The notes under the pieces: model-generated
The model's input: the letters and a program-made list of their open reading frames with translations, nothing else
The model's database searches: none
What the model was told of the DNA's origin: nothing
Translations under genes and position numbers: made by a program
Assembly (NCBI GenBank): GCA_938085105.1
Contig: CALKGK010000005.1
Coordinates: forward strand, 41,282-105,281
From: an uncultured Flavobacteriales bacterium
GTDB lineage: Bacteria > Bacteroidota > Bacteroidia > Flavobacteriales_D > Sanyastnellaceae
DNA: 64,000 nucleotides
Direction: 5' to 3'
Part shown: one piece after another, positions 19,163 through 27,940 of the stretch
How the letters are laid out: the number at the start of each line of letters is the position of its first letter
Position numbering within the stretch: position 1 is the first letter of the stretch

Positions 19163-19432
19163 TTACTTACGTAGTCCAAGTTCCTTGACAATCGCTCTGT
19201 AGCGATTAATGTCTTTTTTCGTCAAATAATCAAGGAGTTTTCTACGCTTACCTACCAAACGAATCAAAGATCGTTGGGTGTTGTAGTCCTTTTTGTTTTG
19301 CTTCAAGTGCTCTGTAAGGTGAGCAATTCTGAAAGTAAACATGGCAATTTGCCCTTCTGGAGATCCAGAGTCTTCGGCGTTTTTTCCGTACTTCTCGAAA
19401 AATTCTCGCCTTTTTTCCGTTGTTAAATACAT
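19163..19432 (-). CDS. rpsO: 30S ribosomal protein S15
   Basis: An 89-residue S15, exactly the family length, binding the three-way junction of 16S rRNA helices 20-22 early in 30S assembly. The signature block is TEHLKQNKKDYNTQRSLIRLVGKRRKLLDYL. The N-terminal GSPEGQIAMFTFRIAHLTEHL is also typical. It is first in an rpsO-pnp unit. A TACCTTTG word lies 58 bp upstream of the start. Confidence 0.98.
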   Translation of the reverse strand: MYLTTEKRREFFEKYGKNAEDSGSPEGQIAMFTFRIAHLTEHLKQNKKDYNTQRSLIRLVGKRRKLLDYLTKKDINRYRAIVKELGLRK

Positions 19433-19489
19433 ACCAATATCGTTTTGATAATTTTAATGTAATTGAATTGATTAATTTTTATTGCGCTG

Positions 19490-19497
19490 CAAAGGTA
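19490..19497 (-). promoter_or_regulatory. Putative -7 box (TACCTTTG) of rpsO
   Basis: An exact TAnnTTTG match on the minus strand, 58 bp before the rpsO start. No TTG is found at the expected -33 distance, so support is partial. Confidence 0.45.
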
Positions 19498-19523
19498 GCT
19501 TTTAATTTCGAGTATGTCGTGTT

Positions 19524-20366
19524 CTAAGACAACATTTCTAGCGCCAATGAGATCTTCTCTTTTGCATCTTTTCGTTCCACGATGAAATCTAAAAATCCAT
19601 GCTCAAGCACAAATTCCGATCGTTGAAATCCTTCTGGAAGGTCTTTACCGATAGTTTCCTTCACTACACGAGGGCCAGCAAAACCAATCAAAGCATTGGG
19701 CTCAGCCACATTCAAATCACCCAACATGGCAAAAGACGCGGTTACCCCACCTGTGGTAGGATCTGTTAAATAGGAGATATAAGGAATCCCTTCGATGGAG
19801 AGTTGACTTAATTTCGCACTTGTTTTCGCCATTTGCATGAGTGAAAAACCTGCTTCCATCATTCGAGCGCCACCTGATTTGCTGATGCAGATGAATGGAC
19901 ATTTGTTCTTCAAAGCATAATCAATGGCTTTGGCAATCTTTTCACCAACCACACTTCCCATTGAACCACCAATAAAGGCGAAGTCCATGCAACTGATAAC
20001 CACTTGCTGACCGTTCATTTTCCCTGAAGCCGAACGAAGGGCATCCTTCAATCCGGTTTTCTTTTGAGAAGCAACCACACGCGATTTGTACGGCTTTGTA
20101 TCGTGAAAATCGAGCGGATCTTCGGACACCATATTGGCGTTCAACTCGCGAAATTTCCCGTCGTCAAAAAACAAATCGAAATATTCCGAGGAGCCTACGC
20201 GCTCGTGGTGACCGCAATGACTGCAAACCGACAAGTTTTCGTGATGTTCCTTAGAAGTAGCCACATTCTTACAGCTTGGGCACTTGTACCAAACTCCCTC
20301 TGGGATCTCCTTCTTGTCTTTCGACTCTGTTGTAATACCTTCTTTTATACGCTTAAACCAACCCAT
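19524..20366 (-). CDS. accD: Acetyl-CoA carboxylase carboxyltransferase subunit beta
   Basis: A 280-residue beta subunit of the carboxyltransferase that moves the carboxyl group from carboxybiotin to acetyl-CoA, the first step of fatty-acid synthesis. The ATG at 20366 gives the family start [11 protein letters not shown]. An N-terminal zinc ribbon has four Cys (CPSC and CSHC). The crotonase-like core contains [42 protein letters not shown] and the oxyanion-hole region [12 protein letters not shown]. accA is not in the window. A perfect Bacteroidota promoter lies 24 bp upstream. Confidence 0.97.
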   Translation of the reverse strand: MGWFKRIKEGITTESKDKKEIPEGVWYKCPSCKNVATSKEHHENLSVCSHCGHHERVGSSEYFDLFFDDGKFRELNANMVSEDPLDFHDTKPYKSRVVASQKKTGLKDALRSASGKMNGQQVVISCMDFAFIGGSMGSVVGEKIAKAIDYALKNKCPFICISKSGGARMMEAGFSLMQMAKTSAKLSQLSIEGIPYISYLTDPTTGGVTASFAMLGDLNVAEPNALIGFAGPRVVKETIGKDLPEGFQRSEFVLEHGFLDFIVERKDAKEKISLALEMLS

Positions 20367-20390
20367 AGTTGTTCGAACAGATTTAATGTG

Positions 20391-20419
20391 CAAATATAGT
20401 TATCCTAATCGGGGAGCAA
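20391..20419 (-). promoter_or_regulatory. Bacteroidota promoter TTG-N18-TATATTTG of accD
   Basis: On the minus strand TTG (20419-20417) is spaced 18 bp from TATATTTG (20398-20391), an exact match to the sigma-A consensus, with a short leader of roughly 18 nt before the accD ATG. Confidence 0.8.
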
Positions 20420-20447
20420 CTTTGAAATGCAATTTAGTTTTCAAGAA

Positions 20448-22976
20448 TCAGAATGGATAACCTATTCCGAGGTTGTAATTCAACACGGGTGAGTAGGTGG
20501 CATTTTCTCCTGGAAACACGTCATCCAAGTAACGATTGTACTCCTCTTTGGGCTCCCAGAACCATTGCTCACCATTGATTTTCGCGGGATCTTTCATTTG
20601 CATGGCCACATCAAACCTCAACAGGAAAAAGTCAAAATCAAATCGAAACCCCATTCCAGCACCTATCGCTAGTTGCGTCCACAACTTCGACGGATCAAAA
20701 GCGCTTCCTGGTCGGTCTTCATCCTCATCCAAAAACCAAATGTTTCCCGCATCCACAAACAAAGCCCCTTCAAAGGTCTCAGTCAACTTAAACCGGTATT
20801 CGGCACTTCCTTCCAAACGAAGTTCTCCAATGTTGTTGAAGGTTACTTGCGAGGTGCTATCGCGATAGGTACCCGGCCCCAATGTTCTTGGATCCCAAGC
20901 TCTAATTCCATTGGAACCACCCGCGAAATAACTCTTCTCAAAAGGGAGAACCGACAAATTTTCGAGCGGTATCCCCACCCCACCTAGCAATCGAAAAGCA
21001 GCGATGTTTTTCTCATCCCAACGGTAATACCAGCGAAAATCGTTGTCAAACTTCAAATACTCTGCGAATCGAATTCCAGCGATTTGGTAGCTCCCCTGCT
21101 CATCCCTCACCGCGTTTTTCCAACCAAGGTCTTCAGCGAGATTAAAGCCCAAACGAGCCAACAATCCAGCCATTTCTACAGAGAAGCGGTTAAATTTGTA
21201 CCTCCGTTGCAATCCTGGTTTTTGCGTATTCACTTCCCAAACACCCCGCAAACTAGCAATGAGGTGATTTTGATATGAGTTGGAAAGAAAATCGTCGCTC
21301 AGCGAATTCAAGAGATCATCGAAAGCGGCTGACTTACTGATTTTGATGGTACTGAGTTCAGCAAAACCCAAGATACGAGAGCCCGAAGAGCGGTTTTCAA
21401 TGAAATTCACTCCGTACCTCAACTGGTAAAGCTGGCGCTCATAATCCGGGCGATTTTGGTAGTTGAACGCCAAACTCAAACTGGATTTTGGCTCGTTGGA
21501 CTTCTTGAACCGACTCAAGCCCAAAGGAAACCAGTGATTGAAGTTCAAGGTGATTTGCGGACCAATTTCAAAGGTGTTAAAACGAATGTTCTCGGTTACG
21601 TTTTGAGCTGCATCGCCCTGACTTTCAACAGATGTTAAGGGTTGTTGAGCCTCCACTGCCCCTACAATTCGAAACTCTCCATTTTCTGACCTTGAAAAAA
21701 CATTCCTGTTTCGGAAAACGAGACTTCCAGACAAACCGAACAAACCATCTCGGTGCGTCACCCCTCCTTCTGCCGAGAATGCATATTGTTTATTCGGTGC
21801 TAAATAGATTTTACAGTCCAGCACATTCACATCGTCCCGCTCCTGTTGGGTCATTTGCAAATTCACCGATCGGAACATGGCGAGCTGACTCAACTTTCGA
21901 TAGGTTTGATCGATGCGCTGCTTTTGATACATATCACCCTCCTGAAAACTCAGCAAATACAGCAGTAAATCCGGTTTGATCTCTAATGGTCCGTCAGAAA
22001 AAAACTGCACACCGTCCACCAACATCGTGTCGCTCGGCACCGCGTTTATCTTGCTTGGATCGTAGGTTGTATAAAATGAAATTTGTCCGATAAAAAACTT
22101 TGGATGCGGTGTTGAAACCAAACTATCCTGTCCGGGTAACTCATCTTTTCGCAATGATTTCACCACCATCTCCACATCCACCTTTCGGTCGCCCACAGTA
22201 GAATCTGCTCGATAGACAATGTAGTCTTTGGAAAAAGTATAGTATCCTCTGTTGTTGAGGTATTTTTGAATGCGCTCGCGCTCCTTGTCCAAAGCATCGA
22301 TATCGAAAACATCTCCCGTTTGAATGGAACTCGAGTTCATCAAAAAAGTCTCCCTTGAAGCAATGTTTTCATCCTCAATTTGGAAGCGAATATCACCCAC
22401 CCTGTAAGCCGTATCTGGGGTGATCTTATAGTTCACTTTCGCTTTATCTCCTCGTCGATTCAAACTGATTTCTGAGCGAACATCAGCCTTAAAGTATCCG
22501 TGCTTCTTAAGATATATAGAAATCTGGTTTACAGATGTTTCTGTCTTTGAAATATCCAGCACAACCGGAGGCTCTCCAACCGTTGTACTGAGCCAATCTC
22601 GCCAAGTAAGCGTATCGGCAAGAATGGTTCTTCTTTCTTTCTCAGAGAGTGATTTATCTCGTCGATCTTTGCGTTCAACCTTGCGTTCCTTTCTGGCGCC
22701 TTTTCGTTCATTAGCGTTTTTTCTTCGCTCAGGGTTCACCAGGTTGTAGACGCCCAAATGAAATCTAAAAAAGAGAATTTTTCGGTTCACTCGTTGTTTG
22801 AGAACACCGCGAAGGTCTTCTTGATCTACCTTAAAATCCTTTGGAGGATTAACAAGGGTGATCTTTTGCTTTCTCAGAAACACCTCCCCCTCTTGCAGCC
22901 TTTTGGTAGGAGAACAAGCCAAGAGCATCATGAAAAGGAATAGGACGAGATATGGCAAGACTCTTTTTGTGCGCAT
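20448..22976 (-). CDS. BamA/TamA family outer-membrane lipoprotein (TamL-like)
   Basis: An 842-residue Omp85-superfamily protein. The ATG at 22976 opens a lipoprotein signal with lipobox MLLAC, so unlike BamA this protein is lipid-anchored, as in the Bacteroidota TamL subfamily. Residues 30-420 hold POTRA-like repeats (GYYTFSKDYIVYR, TYRKLSQLAMFRSVNLQM). From about 430 a 16-strand barrel follows, including the lid-lock-type motif KSYFAGGSNGIRAWDPRTLGPG (residues near 690) and a C-terminal aromatic strand ending YPF. It probably assists outer-membrane protein or lipid assembly with a TamB partner that is not in this window. It is divergent from a TrmH methyltransferase gene. Confidence 0.92.
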   Translation of the reverse strand: MRTKRVLPYLVLFLFMMLLACSPTKRLQEGEVFLRKQKITLVNPPKDFKVDQEDLRGVLKQRVNRKILFFRFHLGVYNLVNPERRKNANERKGARKERKVERKDRRDKSLSEKERRTILADTLTWRDWLSTTVGEPPVVLDISKTETSVNQISIYLKKHGYFKADVRSEISLNRRGDKAKVNYKITPDTAYRVGDIRFQIEDENIASRETFLMNSSSIQTGDVFDIDALDKERERIQKYLNNRGYYTFSKDYIVYRADSTVGDRKVDVEMVVKSLRKDELPGQDSLVSTPHPKFFIGQISFYTTYDPSKINAVPSDTMLVDGVQFFSDGPLEIKPDLLLYLLSFQEGDMYQKQRIDQTYRKLSQLAMFRSVNLQMTQQERDDVNVLDCKIYLAPNKQYAFSAEGGVTHRDGLFGLSGSLVFRNRNVFSRSENGEFRIVGAVEAQQPLTSVESQGDAAQNVTENIRFNTFEIGPQITLNFNHWFPLGLSRFKKSNEPKSSLSLAFNYQNRPDYERQLYQLRYGVNFIENRSSGSRILGFAELSTIKISKSAAFDDLLNSLSDDFLSNSYQNHLIASLRGVWEVNTQKPGLQRRYKFNRFSVEMAGLLARLGFNLAEDLGWKNAVRDEQGSYQIAGIRFAEYLKFDNDFRWYYRWDEKNIAAFRLLGGVGIPLENLSVLPFEKSYFAGGSNGIRAWDPRTLGPGTYRDSTSQVTFNNIGELRLEGSAEYRFKLTETFEGALFVDAGNIWFLDEDEDRPGSAFDPSKLWTQLAIGAGMGFRFDFDFFLLRFDVAMQMKDPAKINGEQWFWEPKEEYNRYLDDVFPGENATYSPVLNYNLGIGYPF

Positions 22977-22981
22977 GATGA

Positions 22982-22989
22982 CAAATGTA
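22982..22989 (-). promoter_or_regulatory. Putative -7 box (TACATTTG) five bases before the TamL-like start
   Basis: An exact TAnnTTTG word on the minus strand, five bases from the ATG at 22976. No TTG is at optimal distance (nearest spacing 24). Confidence 0.4.
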
Positions 22990-23035
22990 CTCTTCAAGGG
23001 CGGTTTTTTGCTGCAAAGTTTCGAACTTGCCGCCA

Positions 23036-23752
23036 ATGGTAACGAAAAATCAGATAAAATTCGTCAAATCGCTTCACCAAAAAAAGTACCGCCAATCCTT
23101 GGGCCTCTTTATCGTGGAAGGTTTTAAGCCTATTCAGGAATTGATGGCCTCTTCGTTTAAGGTGAAAGAAATTTATGCCTTGAGAGAACATGGCATTCAC
23201 TTTTCAAGCGCTATTGAAGCTACAAGGGCAGATCTGGAACGGATGTCTGCTCTAAAATCAGCACCAGGTGTACTAGCAGTGGCCGAAATCCCAGAGTACA
23301 ATCATGAAGAAGAGTCCTATGGCACAAGCATCGCTCTCGACGGTATTTCAGACCCTGGAAACCTAGGTACTTTGATTCGAACGGCCGACTGGTTTGGATT
23401 TAAGAGCATTGTTTGTTCAGAAGATACGGTAGATACTTTCAACCCTAAAACGGTGCAGGCTGCCATGGGTAGTTTGTTTCGAGTTCAGGTGCTGCGATGT
23501 GATTTGCTTGAGTTTCTTCAAAATCAAGACCGCCCTGTATTGGGATTGGACATGGCGGGGGATAATTTATACACCCACGAGCCCAGCAATGGTATTTACA
23601 TCCTGGGAAAAGAAAGTACCGGTTTGAGCGAACCCGTTCGTGAACTACTGAGCGGAACCCTGAACATTCCCGGTCAAGGTGAAGCAGAATCCCTCAACGT
23701 GAGTATTGCTGGGGCTTTGTTGATGAGCGAATTGTTTCGTTCGAAAGCTTAA
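23036..23752 (+). CDS. TrmH/SpoU family RNA 2'-O-methyltransferase
   Basis: A 238-residue knotted SPOUT methyltransferase modifying rRNA or tRNA ribose. The ATG at 23036 is chosen because the family begins with a short RNA-binding region (NQIKFVKSLHQKKYRQ, then FIVEGFKPIQELM). The three SPOUT motifs are present: IALDGISDPGNLGTLIRTADWFG (motif 1, with the catalytic Arg), ILGKESTGLSEPV (motif 2) and IPGQGEAESLNVSIAGALL (motif 3). Which nucleotide it methylates cannot be told. It is divergently transcribed from the TamL-like gene, and the two starts are 60 bp apart. Confidence 0.93.
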   Translation: MVTKNQIKFVKSLHQKKYRQSLGLFIVEGFKPIQELMASSFKVKEIYALREHGIHFSSAIEATRADLERMSALKSAPGVLAVAEIPEYNHEEESYGTSIALDGISDPGNLGTLIRTADWFGFKSIVCSEDTVDTFNPKTVQAAMGSLFRVQVLRCDLLEFLQNQDRPVLGLDMAGDNLYTHEPSNGIYILGKESTGLSEPVRELLSGTLNIPGQGEAESLNVSIAGALLMSELFRSKA

Positions 23753-23763
23753 GAATGGGCTGC

Positions 23764-24939
23764 CTACTTTTCTTGTTCTGCTCTTCTTTTGTTGATGACG
23801 GGATTGGCATACATCTTCAACATGACTTCCCTCACCTGCTTGGTAAACCCTTCATTTTTCAATAATTTTTTCTTCGTGAGCGCCAATTTGAGGGTTCTTC
23901 CTCGAAGGTAATTATTGAAGGTAATGCGTTGAATTCGGGTGTACTCGTGGCTGTAGGTATTTTCTCCCGTGAGAATATCGTAAGCGATGTAATTCGTTGG
24001 CCAAAGACGATACAAGAGGTGCATTTCTTGATCGATAAGATTAGACAGCACACGCACCTTTTCATTTTTATTTTCGATGGTTTTGATGAAATCCAGCCTT
24101 CGGTTGAGCACATTTCCAAGTGCGATGTTCACTCTTCCTTTGTGTCCGGTAATTCCTTTCAAGGCGCTACGATAATCTTCTCCGTCTTGTTTTTGATACT
24201 CTCCGTGTTCTTTGATCATCAACAGTTCGTTCGCCTTGAAGATATCACAAGGATCATATTCGTAGGAAACCACGGTTGGTATGATGTTCAACTCTCCTAA
24301 ACCGTCTTCAAAGCTTTGATCTGAGCTCGCTTGAAGCATTTTGATCAATCCGCTTGCCGTTCGGTCGTCCCCATCTTTGGACCTCCCCTCCTTGTGTGCA
24401 ATCCAAACCGAAGTTCCATCTTGGGTGATGGTTTTGCGAATGTAGTTACTGAGTCGCCTGCTCAACATCAAAAGCTCTTTTGGAGCGGCGTTGCGGTGAA
24501 CAATGAATGATTTGTTCAAGCGAACGATGTCTTCGATGATTTCGTTCTTCAAAAGGTTGTCGCCAATTGCAATTTGAGTGGTTTCGAAGCCTTTTTCGAG
24601 GAGTGAAACGTTCAAAAGTGCAGAATCGAGGATGATGTCTCGATGATTCGAAAGGAAGAGATAAGGCACTCCTTTCTCGATGGAATCCATGTTGGAGAAG
24701 GTGAGTCCGTTTGTGGTAGTTTGCGCCACAACTTTAAATGCAGGAGCGCTCACTTCAATTTGAAAATCTTCAGTGGTACGAACGCTTCGAAGCATTTCGG
24801 TGATCTCTTCTTTTTCGAGATCTGGATACACAAATTGCATCATCCGAAAGGTGGTATCTTTCTTCAACAAGCGCTCAATGGCAGCAGGAATTTCTTCTCC
24901 TTCATAAGGACGTAGGTCGTCGTAATTATTTAAATCCAT
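23764..24939 (-). CDS. 1-acyl-glycerol-3-phosphate acyltransferase family protein
   Basis: A 391-residue member of the PlsC/PlsB acyltransferase superfamily, probably acting in phospholipid synthesis at the inner-membrane face. The ATG at 24939 is chosen because the longer frame runs through the promoter region. Motif I is SNHRDIILDS: the spacing His-x5-Asp differs from the canonical HX4D. Block III-like KEGRSKDGDDRT is clear (residues near 190). No membrane segments are evident. The large C-terminal part is family-specific. It is divergent from the DEAD-box gene, and the 55-bp gap holds a -7 box for each direction. Confidence 0.85.
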   Translation of the reverse strand: MDLNNYDDLRPYEGEEIPAAIERLLKKDTTFRMMQFVYPDLEKEEITEMLRSVRTTEDFQIEVSAPAFKVVAQTTTNGLTFSNMDSIEKGVPYLFLSNHRDIILDSALLNVSLLEKGFETTQIAIGDNLLKNEIIEDIVRLNKSFIVHRNAAPKELLMLSRRLSNYIRKTITQDGTSVWIAHKEGRSKDGDDRTASGLIKMLQASSDQSFEDGLGELNIIPTVVSYEYDPCDIFKANELLMIKEHGEYQKQDGEDYRSALKGITGHKGRVNIALGNVLNRRLDFIKTIENKNEKVRVLSNLIDQEMHLLYRLWPTNYIAYDILTGENTYSHEYTRIQRITFNNYLRGRTLKLALTKKKLLKNEGFTKQVREVMLKMYANPVINKRRAEQEK

Positions 24940-24958
24940 GGTTCCTTCTTGTGGAGAA

Positions 24959-24966
24959 CAAAGGTA
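24959..24966 (-). promoter_or_regulatory. Putative -7 box (TACCTTTG) for the acyltransferase
   Basis: An exact TAnnTTTG match on the minus strand, 19 bp from the start at 24939. It lies back to back with the plus-strand box at 24983. Confidence 0.45.
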
Positions 24967-24982
24967 GCAAACGAAATTTGGG

Positions 24983-24990
24983 TAATTTTG
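24983..24990 (+). promoter_or_regulatory. -7 box (TAATTTTG) four bases before the helicase ATG
   Basis: An exact TAnnTTTG match. The four-base spacing to the ATG puts the expected transcription start at or beside the start codon, implying a leaderless mRNA. Confidence 0.5.
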
Positions 24991-24994
24991 CAGC

Positions 24995-26290
24995 ATGACC
25001 TTTGAAGATCTCAAGCTTACTCGTCAATTTCTCAACGCCATCGAAGACTGGGGATTTGAACAACCCACAGAAATCCAGTGCAAAGCCATTCCTCCTATCC
25101 GCTCTGGACAAGATTTGATTGGAATTGCGCAAACGGGAACAGGGAAAACGGCGGCTTTTCTCCTCCCTTTACTTCATACTTTAAAATACGCTCAAGGAAC
25201 TCAGCCTCGTTGCCTCATTTTGGTTCCCACCAAAGAATTGGTCATGCAGATTGTGAACCACACCGAGCATTTGGCTAAATACACCGATTTGCGGGTGATT
25301 GGCTTATATGGTGGAATTGGTCCGAAAGCCCAAGCTCAAGCCATGGAAAAGGGGCAAGACATCATTGTGGCTACTCCAGGGCGCTTCATGGAAATCTATT
25401 TCAAAGGGGTGATTGATTGTAAAAAAATCAAGCACTTGGTCTTGGATGAAGCCGACCGGATGATGGACATGGGCTTCATGCACCAGCTTCGTAAAATATT
25501 TGAAATCATTCCCAACAAGCGTCAAAACCTCCTTTTCTCGGCAACCTTCCCTCAGCGAGTAGAACACTTGGCCGAAGAATTCCTTTTGTGGCCTACACGT
25601 GTTGAAGTTTCTCCCCAAGCCACACCTGTAGAAACCGTGGAACAGTCTTTATACAGAGTGCCCAACTTTAGAACGAAGATTGATCTACTTGTGCACCTAT
25701 TGGAGACGGACGCCAGCATGGAACGGATCATCGTTTTCACACGAACGAAGGAATATGCGGAGAACATTTCGAGGTATTTGCTTCGGAAAGAATTGGGCGA
25801 AGTACGCGTGATTCACTCCAACAAAGGACAGAACTCAAGAATCAACGCCATGGCTGATTTCCGCAAAGGAGACGTGCGCATTTTGGTTTCTACCGATGTT
25901 TCAGCACGAGGAATTGATATCCCTGAAGTGTCTCACGTGATTAATTTCAGCATTCCACGAGATTCCTTTGACTACGTTCACCGTATCGGACGAACCGGCC
26001 GGGCTTTCCGTGCAGGAACCGCCATCAGTTTTGCCGATCATACCGAGTCCTACTACATTCGAAAAATCGAGGAGGTTACCAAGCAGCTCATTCCCGTGAT
26101 TGAACTTCCAAAAAGCTTGTTTATTCATCCCACAGAGAAAAACGAAAGGCAAGATCAAGCTCGTGAGATTGACAAGCAGAAACACCGCGAAAACCCTGAT
26201 TACAAAGGAGCTTTTCACGACAAAAAATACAAGTTAAAAGACCAAAAGAAGCCCAGCAGATCGACTTCCAACAGGAAACAAAACAAATGA
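24995..26290 (+). CDS. DEAD-box ATP-dependent RNA helicase (RhlE-like)
   Basis: A 431-residue helicase that unwinds RNA duplexes in ribosome assembly or mRNA decay. Nearly all family motifs are readable: F and Q motif (PTEIQCKAIP), I (AQTGTGKT), Ia (PTKELVMQ), Ib (TPGR), II (DEAD at VLDEADRMMDMGF), III (SAT), IV (IIVFTRTK), V (STDVSARGIDIP) and VI (HRIGRTGR). A short Lys/Arg-rich tail follows, typical of RhlE-like proteins. The upstream -7 box lies four bases from the ATG. Confidence 0.96.
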   Translation: MTFEDLKLTRQFLNAIEDWGFEQPTEIQCKAIPPIRSGQDLIGIAQTGTGKTAAFLLPLLHTLKYAQGTQPRCLILVPTKELVMQIVNHTEHLAKYTDLRVIGLYGGIGPKAQAQAMEKGQDIIVATPGRFMEIYFKGVIDCKKIKHLVLDEADRMMDMGFMHQLRKIFEIIPNKRQNLLFSATFPQRVEHLAEEFLLWPTRVEVSPQATPVETVEQSLYRVPNFRTKIDLLVHLLETDASMERIIVFTRTKEYAENISRYLLRKELGEVRVIHSNKGQNSRINAMADFRKGDVRILVSTDVSARGIDIPEVSHVINFSIPRDSFDYVHRIGRTGRAFRAGTAISFADHTESYYIRKIEEVTKQLIPVIELPKSLFIHPTEKNERQDQAREIDKQKHRENPDYKGAFHDKKYKLKDQKKPSRSTSNRKQNK

Positions 26291-26372
26291 TCTTCGGGCA
26301 ATACTTGTTAATTTTCGCAATTAGGTCATCCTCCGTATTTGAAAAGCACAGAAAGCAACGTACTTTGTACTC

Positions 26373-26501
26373 ATGAAACCTCGGTCCAATACTCTACTTT
26401 TTTTCTTCATGGTACTGATCATCAGTGCTTCTTTTATTGCCTGCGCTCCAAAACAGAAATGCGCGGCATACAATGAAGTACCCGCGCATTCGATGCCTTG
26501 A
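26373..26501 (+). CDS. 42-residue predicted lipoprotein
   Basis: A short ORF beginning MKPRSNTLLFFFMVLIISAS and continuing into the lipobox FIAC, leaving a mature peptide of only 19 residues (CAPKQKCAAYNEVPAHSMP). A Lys/Arg N-terminus, hydrophobic core and lipobox in one short frame are unlikely by chance. Very small lipoproteins with a CxxK..C core are common in Flavobacteriales, but their role is unknown. GTACTTTG stands close upstream as a possible degenerate -7 box. It is convergent with the purine nucleoside phosphorylase gene. Confidence 0.65.
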   Translation: MKPRSNTLLFFFMVLIISASFIACAPKQKCAAYNEVPAHSMP

Positions 26502-26522
26502 TTCCAAGTCTCTTCTCTTTCC

Positions 26523-27335
26523 TTACATGGATTGAATGAGTTTGCAGAACAATTTGGTCAACTGAAGTTCACTCTTTTTAGCGATGGCGACAATCTCGTC
26601 GATGTTCACCGGTTTTAGGTTATCGGGATCGCATTCATCCGTCAAAACAGAAATTGCAGAACAGGGAATTCCCATGTGGTTGCAAGCGATTACTTCGGGA
26701 ACTGTGGACATTCCAACGGCGTCTGCACCAATGGTTTTCAAAAAGCGGTATTCTGCCCGTGTTTCAAGATTTGGTCCCAAAACAGATGCATACACTCCTT
26801 CGTGCAAGAGGATGTCTTCTTCCTTCGCAATCGACTTTAATTTGTCATTCATGGATTTGTCGTAAGGAGCCGACATGTCTGGGAAACGCGGACCAAATTC
26901 ATCCAAATTCGCTCCTCTCAAAGGATTGTCGGGTTGAAGGTTGATATGGTCATCAATCAACATCAAACTCCCTTTTTTCATGTTCAGGTTAACACCGCCT
27001 GCTGCATTGCTCAAGAGAATGCGTTTCACTCCTAACAACTTCATTACGCGCACGGGAAACACAATCTGATTCATGCTGTAGCCCTCATAGAAATGATATC
27101 TCCCTTGCAGGGCAATCACTTTTTTGCCTCCAATGCTCCCATAAATGAGCTTTCCAAAATGAAACTCCACGGTAGCGATGGGAAAATTAGGGATGGCGTT
27201 GTAGCTCAACTCTTTTTCAATTTCAATTTCGGTCACCAAATTTCCCAATCCAGTTCCGAGAACGATGCCAATTTCAGCATCGCCAATACCTCGCTCTTTC
27301 AAAAAATCAGCGGTCTCTTGTATTTCTTTAATCAT
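26523..27335 (-). CDS. Purine nucleoside phosphorylase (class I trimeric type)
   Basis: A 270-residue phosphorylase that splits purine nucleosides to base and ribose-1-phosphate. The phosphate-binding loop GIVLGTGLGN, QGRYHFYEGYSM, ILLSNAAGGVN, the base-site YASVLGPNLETRAEYRFLKTIGADAVGMSTVPEV segment and VLTDEC are all as in the PunA/PNP-I family. It is the last gene of a tightly packed unit, overlapping the TIGR04282 transferase gene by 4 bp. In arsenosugar gene clusters a PNP is thought to remove adenine from the 5'-deoxyadenosyl intermediate, and this neighbourhood fits that pattern. Confidence 0.94.
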   Translation of the reverse strand: MIKEIQETADFLKERGIGDAEIGIVLGTGLGNLVTEIEIEKELSYNAIPNFPIATVEFHFGKLIYGSIGGKKVIALQGRYHFYEGYSMNQIVFPVRVMKLLGVKRILLSNAAGGVNLNMKKGSLMLIDDHINLQPDNPLRGANLDEFGPRFPDMSAPYDKSMNDKLKSIAKEEDILLHEGVYASVLGPNLETRAEYRFLKTIGADAVGMSTVPEVIACNHMGIPCSAISVLTDECDPDNLKPVNIDEIVAIAKKSELQLTKLFCKLIQSM

Positions 27336-27940
27336 ATTTCTTTTCGTATTCCCTCAAACCAATTTGCCCAAGTTGATTGGCGCAGGTCAGATTCGATATC
27401 AATGTCGTTCAAGCTTCGTAACTGAACGACTTTCAATGTGTTTTTATTTGCTCTTTGCAGTGTGTTTTCGAGCACTTCCGCCGTGCTCCACTCCATGTTA
27501 TCGAAGAGGAAGGGCATGTTCCTTTTCATTCCAATGAGGTAGTACCCACCGTCTTCGCTAGGCCCCAAAACCAAATCCTTGTTTTCAAGTGCTTTGAAAG
27601 CTTGGTGAAGGAGGTCTGAAGTCAAATCAGGACAATCGGTACCAATCATCACTGCGGCATCATTTTCACTGAGCGTTGTTTCGAATGCTTTACACATCTT
27701 CAAACCGAGGTCTCCTGTGACTTGTTCTTTCACTTTAAATTCTGCCGACAAAGGATAAGCTCCTTCTCCCTTCCAAAAAACGTGGGTTTCCCAAGCAGGA
27801 TTTTGGGCAATGGACAAGGTGTTGCTTAATAGTTTCTGATAAACGACATGCGCCAAGGCTTCACCAATGCCTTGCGCCAAACGCGTTTTGCATTTTCCCA
27901 GCTCAGGCTTTTTCGCCAGAATGATCAATGATTTTTTCAT
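27332..27940 (-). CDS. TIGR04282/DUF2064 family glycosyltransferase-like protein
   Basis: A 202-residue nucleotidyl/glycosyltransferase-like protein (GT-A fold) of the family annotated as arsenosugar biosynthesis-associated. Family motifs are the N-terminal IILAKKPELGKCKTRLAQGIG, the DxD-like MIGTDCPDLT and GPSEDGGYYLIG. It overlaps the upstream rhodanese gene and the downstream PNP gene by 4 bp each (ATGA), so the three are translationally coupled. The enzymatic reaction of this family is not well established. The link to arsenosugars comes from gene neighbourhoods, not from this sequence. Confidence 0.88.
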   Translation of the reverse strand: MKKSLIILAKKPELGKCKTRLAQGIGEALAHVVYQKLLSNTLSIAQNPAWETHVFWKGEGAYPLSAEFKVKEQVTGDLGLKMCKAFETTLSENDAAVMIGTDCPDLTSDLLHQAFKALENKDLVLGPSEDGGYYLIGMKRNMPFLFDNMEWSTAEVLENTLQRANKNTLKVVQLRSLNDIDIESDLRQSTWANWFEGIRKEI

